NCBI RefSeq assembly: GCF_052180215.1 | Contig: NZ_CP197471.1 | Coordinates: forward strand, 3,672,001 to 3,736,000 | Source of the DNA: Pseudoneobacillus sp052180215 | GTDB taxonomy: Bacteria > Bacillota > Bacilli > Bacillales > Cytobacillaceae | Direction: 5' to 3' | Length of the DNA: 64,000 bases | Shown here: piece after piece, positions 59,327 through 64,000 of the stretch | Numbering within the stretch: the first letter of the stretch is position 1 | How the letters are laid out: the number at the start of each line of letters is the position of its first letter | The notes under the pieces: generated by a model | Database searches by the model: none | Told to the model about the DNA's origin: nothing | Seen by the model: only the letters and a program-made list of their open reading frames with translations | Program-made: the position numbers and the translations under genes

Positions 59327-60697
59327 ATGAAACTATCTGTAAAATTAGGTATCATTTTTTTTCTTATTATTTTCGGGCTAGAATCCTTTATGTTTTTCTT
59401 TTTGCATTCAGCCTTGGTAGATAATCGTGTCGAGGAAGAACTTAATGGATTATTGGCTAGAGGAAATTCTCACCGCTCTGTCTTAGAAATGAACTTTGAC
59501 AAGACTACCATTAGTCATATTACCTTAATGGAATCCGAAGCTGATACCGATGTGGTCATTACAGATTCTGATTTGAATTTTATTGGATCTTCAAATCAAA
59601 GTATTCATTTTTCAAAATACATTCAATCTAAGACACATGATATTCCAAGACATGGAAAGGTAATTGAGAATAATTGGAGGAAGACTCCCTTTATCGCAAC
59701 GGTTAGTCCGATAGAAATTGATAAGCAAGTTGTAGGGTATGTATATATGTTTCAAGATACTGCATCCGTGCAATCTTTGATCAAACATTTAAATGAACAC
59801 TTTTTATTAGCAGGATTTATATCCATTGCTTTAACCTTCTTTATCATTATAGTTCTTTCAAAAGCTCTTACTAAACCATTGCTTGAAATGAAAGAAGCTA
59901 CTTCACAAATCAGTAATGGCAATTATACGGTCTCATTGCCGAAAGTAGCAAATGATGAACTGGGGGATTTGGCAAATTCGATTCAATTACTTGCCCAAAA
60001 ATTAAACTATTTAACAAAGGAACGGAATGATTTTTTAGCTAGTATCTCTCATGAACTTCGCACTCCGTTGACTTATATAAAAGGGTATACAGATATTGTT
60101 CATAAGCGCAATTTACCACGAGAAGAACAGGAGAAATATTTAGAAATCATTATAGAAGAAACGACTCGCCTTTCCGTACTGATAAAGGAGTTATTTGTTT
60201 TAGCAAAATTTGACCAGAATACCTTTGTTATTCAAAAGCAGCAAATCGATTTACATGAATTTCTAAATAATATCGAACAAAAATTATCTCCAGCTTTTAA
60301 AGAAAAGGATAGGGTTTTAGATGTCTTCTGCCCTGAAAATTTGTTCTTAATGGCTGACCCCGCAAGACTCGAGCAAATTTTTCTTAATCTGTTGGACAAT
60401 GCGATGAAATATTCCTCAAGTGGAGATAAAACAGTTTTAAGAGTCATTCGAAAAGGCACAAACTGTCATATATCCATTTCAGATACTGGAAAAGGAATAC
60501 CTGAAAAAGACATTCCGCATATTTTTGATCGTTTTTACCGAGTTGACAAATCTCGAACACGTACTCTTGGTGGTTCAGGGCTTGGACTAGCCATTGTCCG
60601 TGAACTGATACATGCACATGGCGGAACCATTGAAGTGAAAAGTAAAGAGAACATAGGAACTCAGTTTGAGCTTATCTTTAAAGGAGCAATCGGATGA
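59327..60697 (+). CDS. Sensor histidine kinase (HAMP, HisKA, HATPase)
   Basis: A 456-residue two-pass membrane kinase with an extracellular sensor between segments at about 8-30 and 157-180, HAMP to about 232, phospho-His242 (ISHELRTPLTYIKGY), N-box LNLLDNAMKYSSSG, G1 DTGKGIP and GLGLAIV. It overlaps the response regulator gene by 4 bp. Kinase-then-regulator order is the reverse of the usual OmpR-type operons. The signal is unknown. Confidence 0.92.
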   Translation: MKLSVKLGIIFFLIIFGLESFMFFFLHSALVDNRVEEELNGLLARGNSHRSVLEMNFDKTTISHITLMESEADTDVVITDSDLNFIGSSNQSIHFSKYIQSKTHDIPRHGKVIENNWRKTPFIATVSPIEIDKQVVGYVYMFQDTASVQSLIKHLNEHFLLAGFISIALTFFIIIVLSKALTKPLLEMKEATSQISNGNYTVSLPKVANDELGDLANSIQLLAQKLNYLTKERNDFLASISHELRTPLTYIKGYTDIVHKRNLPREEQEKYLEIIIEETTRLSVLIKELFVLAKFDQNTFVIQKQQIDLHEFLNNIEQKLSPAFKEKDRVLDVFCPENLFLMADPARLEQIFLNLLDNAMKYSSSGDKTVLRVIRKGTNCHISISDTGKGIPEKDIPHIFDRFYRVDKSRTRTLGGSGLGLAIVRELIHAHGGTIEVKSKENIGTQFELIFKGAIG

Positions 60698-61374
60698 TGA
60701 AGAATATATTATTGGTGGATGATGAAACAAGGATGTTAGACTTACTAACCCTTTATTTATCTCCAAAGGGCTATCACTGCATAAAAAAAGAATCGGCAAT
60801 AGAAGCTATAGAATATTTGGAATCAAATCGAGTTGACTTAATCCTTCTAGATATTATGATGCCTGAAATGGATGGTTGGGAGGCTTGTCGGATTATCAAA
60901 AAGCAGTGGGACTATCCTATTATCATGCTTACTGCTAGGACAGAAAAGCCCGACATTGTAAAAGGGTTAAATATTGGGGCAGATGATTATATCTCAAAAC
61001 CTTTTGATGGGGATGAATTAGTCGCAAGAATAGAAGCCGTATTAAGAAGAAATCAGTCTTCACCTAGTATTATTACCTTTCAAGGACTTGTTCTTAATCA
61101 GGATTCCTATGAACTTCAATTTCAACATAAGCCTATTCCCTTAACACCAAAAGAAATAGGGATGATGAATTTATTTTTAACTAATGTAAATAAAGTTTTT
61201 ACACGTGATCACTTAATTACAACGATATGGGGTCATGGTGTTTCTACGGAGGATCGAACGATCGATTCACATGTTAGAAACCTAAGAGATAAGCTGCGAA
61301 AAGCCGGATTCCCTGCAGATGAGTATTTACTTACTGTCTGGGGAGTCGGTTATAAATGGATAGATGCTGTGTAG
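60694..61374 (+). CDS. OmpR/PhoB-family response regulator
   Basis: A 226-residue regulator with receiver domain (D9, D10, phosphoacceptor D53 in LILLDIMMPEMDG, Lys in YISKPF) and a winged-helix output domain (TPKEIGMMNLFLTNVNKVFT to VWGVGYKWI). It partners the kinase upstream, and the DedA-like gene follows with no gap. Confidence 0.94.
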   Translation: MMKNILLVDDETRMLDLLTLYLSPKGYHCIKKESAIEAIEYLESNRVDLILLDIMMPEMDGWEACRIIKKQWDYPIIMLTARTEKPDIVKGLNIGADDYISKPFDGDELVARIEAVLRRNQSSPSIITFQGLVLNQDSYELQFQHKPIPLTPKEIGMMNLFLTNVNKVFTRDHLITTIWGHGVSTEDRTIDSHVRNLRDKLRKAGFPADEYLLTVWGVGYKWIDAV

Positions 61375-61929
61375 ATGATGGAAGAAATTTATTGGGAATG
61401 GATGCCTGAGAGTAAACTATTATTTGTTCTTTTAAGTATCATTGTGAATGTTGTCATTGCTATTTCTGGTATATTACCAAGTGCTTTTCTAACTGCGGCT
61501 AACATTGCTGTTTTAGACTTTAAAATAGGACTAATTATTTCTATTTTCGGTGAGGCGGTTGGTGCCATCATTAGCTTCATCTTATATCGAAAAGGGATTT
61601 CCAAACTTTCAAATGAAGGACCATTAAAAAATAAAATTTTAACTAGACTTCATCACTCTACAGGGCTTGAAGCAGTGTTTCTTGTTCTAGTCTTAAGAAT
61701 ATTACCTTTTATTCCTTCTGGTGTTGTGACTCTTTATGCGGCTTATAGTAAAATGGGGATATTTTCATTTGGTTTAGCAAGTACAATAGGAAAAGTCCCT
61801 TCCTTATTGATGGAAGCATATGCCACTGACCGAGCCCTACAATTAAGCTCCGGTTGGAAATTATCATTAATTGCACTCTTTGTTTTAACAAGTCTATTAT
61901 TTTACATTTGCAAAAAAAGAAGAAAATAA
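61375..61929 (+). CDS. VTT/DedA-type membrane protein (YdjX-Z/TVP38 family)
   Basis: A 184-residue membrane protein of the VTT (SNARE-associated, TVP38/TMEM64) family, with the conserved GEAVGAIISFILYRKG loop and LRILPFIPSGVVTLYAAYSK. Members act in lipid scrambling or envelope homeostasis. The ATG is directly behind the response-regulator stop, so it belongs to the kinase-regulator operon. Confidence 0.85.
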   Translation: MMEEIYWEWMPESKLLFVLLSIIVNVVIAISGILPSAFLTAANIAVLDFKIGLIISIFGEAVGAIISFILYRKGISKLSNEGPLKNKILTRLHHSTGLEAVFLVLVLRILPFIPSGVVTLYAAYSKMGIFSFGLASTIGKVPSLLMEAYATDRALQLSSGWKLSLIALFVLTSLLFYICKKRRK

Positions 61930-61955
61930 AAACAGCGGATTTTCCGCTGTTTTCT
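61929..61955. terminator. Terminator between the DedA-like and CcdA-like genes
   Basis: Arms AAACAGCGG and CCGCTGTTT with an ATTTT loop, T-rich on the plus strand and A/T-rich on the other side; probably bidirectional. Confidence 0.8.
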
Positions 61956-62705
61956 TTATATTCCCCAATAGGTTAAAGTATCTAATATCCCCAAAATAAG
62001 CATAAAGCCACCTGCTATCCTTTGGACAATCTGCCCATATCTTCTACCAGTTTTTTTCATGAATCTACCACTGAGCCCAAAATACCAAATGAGTAAAATA
62101 GATAAAATAAGTGGTAATGAGGTCCCTATAGCAAAAATGGTTGGAAGTATGGCACCATATGAAACTGCTAGTGTAATAGGCATTAGTGTGACAAAAAATA
62201 AAATAAACATGGTTGGACAAAAGCCTAAGGTAAAGCTAACCCCCATTAGAAATGCCCCTAACTTTCCTTTTTTAAAAAATTTTTCAGGAATGGAACCAAG
62301 AGATACGGATTTATGAAACTTTATGATACCTATCATAAAAAGACCAATAAAGATTAATAAAGGGCCAAAAATTTTTCTAACCAAAGGAAATATAAGCGTT
62401 AAACTAGTTTGAATTTCACTGCCTACTATCCAAACAATCAAACCTAATCCAGAAAAAACAAAGATTTTGCCTAAAATAAAGAATAGAACCTCTACCCATG
62501 CTATTCTTTTTTGAAGCGATTGATTTCCATAGATCGTAACGGCACCTAAATTGCCTGTAAATTGACACGGTGCCAATGCACCGATTATTCCTAAAATAAA
62601 GGCTGTTAAAACTGGAACTCCCTCTGTACTTCTCATTATTTGAAGGAAGGGCTGGCTTAAAAAATTACTTATCTGACTAAAAATTTCATACATGGGTCGG
62701 ACCAC
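61956..62705 (-). CDS. CcdA/DsbD-type membrane thiol transporter
   Basis: A 249-residue protein of about six membrane segments with two cysteines in equivalent pseudo-repeat positions, GALAPCQFTGNLG and LGFCPTMFILFF. This is the CcdA/DsbD transmembrane core that carries reducing power outward for cytochrome c maturation or disulfide reduction. The SafE/UreH-like heavy-metal group is a related alternative. It has no thioredoxin partner beside it. Confidence 0.75.
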   Translation of the reverse strand: MVRPMYEIFSQISNFLSQPFLQIMRSTEGVPVLTAFILGIIGALAPCQFTGNLGAVTIYGNQSLQKRIAWVEVLFFILGKIFVFSGLGLIVWIVGSEIQTSLTLIFPLVRKIFGPLLIFIGLFMIGIIKFHKSVSLGSIPEKFFKKGKLGAFLMGVSFTLGFCPTMFILFFVTLMPITLAVSYGAILPTIFAIGTSLPLILSILLIWYFGLSGRFMKKTGRRYGQIVQRIAGGFMLILGILDTLTYWGI

Positions 62706-62798
62706 CTTTTTGGGAAGTAAACAATTAATTCAATTTAGTAGAACTATAGCATGAAAATCTCAAGAAACTATGGAGAAATGAAGAAAACTTTTTGAAAA

Positions 62799-62826
62799 AC
62801 AAAAAAAACAACCCTTTAAGGTTGTT
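62799..62826 (-). terminator. Terminator of the rRNA operon
   Basis: On the minus strand, arms AACAACC and GGTTGTT with a 6-nt loop and a long T-run, just beyond 5S rRNA. Confidence 0.9.
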
Positions 62827-62834
62827 CACTTTTT

Positions 62835-62950
<116 letters not shown>

Positions 62951-63067
62951 CTATTTTGTTGAGGTAAACTCTTTTCACTTACGTGAAAAAGTCTTGTTCC
63001 CTCAAAACTAGATAATGTATTAGAAGAAGTAAAAACGAGTTACCTTATTTGGAAATCCAAATATTTT

Positions 63068-64000
<933 letters not shown>

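Overview
The window is a low-GC chromosomal segment of an endospore-forming Bacillaceae. The evidence is strong AGGAGG-type ribosome binding sites, sigma-A promoters, spore-coat and germinant-receptor genes, Fur, FadR and CcpA-type sites, and a Bacillus-like rrn end. Gene order at the left edge (fadN, a YuzL-like gene, proline dehydrogenase, CotF-like coat protein, YusU/YusV) matches the yus region of Bacillus subtilis. The overall content looks closest to soil bacilli of the Neobacillus/Cytobacillus type, but species cannot be fixed from this sequence.

Layout. 1-5.5 kb: fatty-acid beta-oxidation (fadN, truncated by the window edge), two convergent proline dehydrogenases and two coat proteins. 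5.2-10.5 kb: a divergent, Fur-boxed siderophore uptake locus (lipoprotein, two permeases, ATPase, FhuF-like reductase). 10.5-14.3 kb: a canonical A-B-C germinant receptor operon. 14.3-16.3 kb: rodA and a GalT/HIT-like gene. 16.5-19.9 kb: a tungstate transporter (tupABC) led by its own HTH/binding-domain regulator and a row of four 10-bp iterons. 19.9-24.2 kb: a cystine-type ABC transporter, small membrane genes and a YitT protein. 24.5-29.8 kb: a second germinant receptor operon with unusual order D-B-B-A-C. 29.9-36.5 kb: a HAD phosphatase, a SwrC-like RND pump, a chemotaxis receptor and a ThiF/MoeB enzyme. 36.6-42.3 kb: a tungsten aldehyde:ferredoxin oxidoreductase, a NERD protein, a MoaD-like carrier with a companion protein and an AarF/UbiB kinase. 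42.6-47.4 kb: a small Cys-rich protein, two GNATs, a nitrilase-family hydrolase, a thioredoxin with an in-frame TGA, HxlR and SDR genes. 47.5-56.8 kb: an MMPL exporter with its MarR regulator, a serine hydrolase, an MBL hydrolase, an MFS exporter, an HesB-like protein and a GH13 amylase lipoprotein. 57-62.7 kb: signal-transduction genes and a CcdA/DsbD-type protein. 62.8-64 kb: the 3' end of an rRNA operon on the minus strand.

Two threads stand out. The first is tungsten use: TupABC with a dedicated regulator, MoeB/ThiF, MoaD and AOR all lie within 25 kb, enough to propose uptake of tungstate, building of tungstopterin and its use in aldehyde oxidation. The second is a thioredoxin-fold gene at 45580-45888 whose only internal stop is a TGA exactly at the first cysteine of the CxxC active site (W-TGA-P-S-C). 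This is the classic signature of a selenocysteine protein and is the most interesting object in the window.

The intergenic DNA carries several repeat families: a large palindromic element with compensatory stem changes (24.2 and 45.9 kb, fragment at 14.2 kb), TCGAGCA boxes spaced by 20-21 bp (38.9 and 59.2 kb), a perfect 19-bp REP-like hairpin (19.9 kb) and a 52-bp tandem triplication (52.5 kb).
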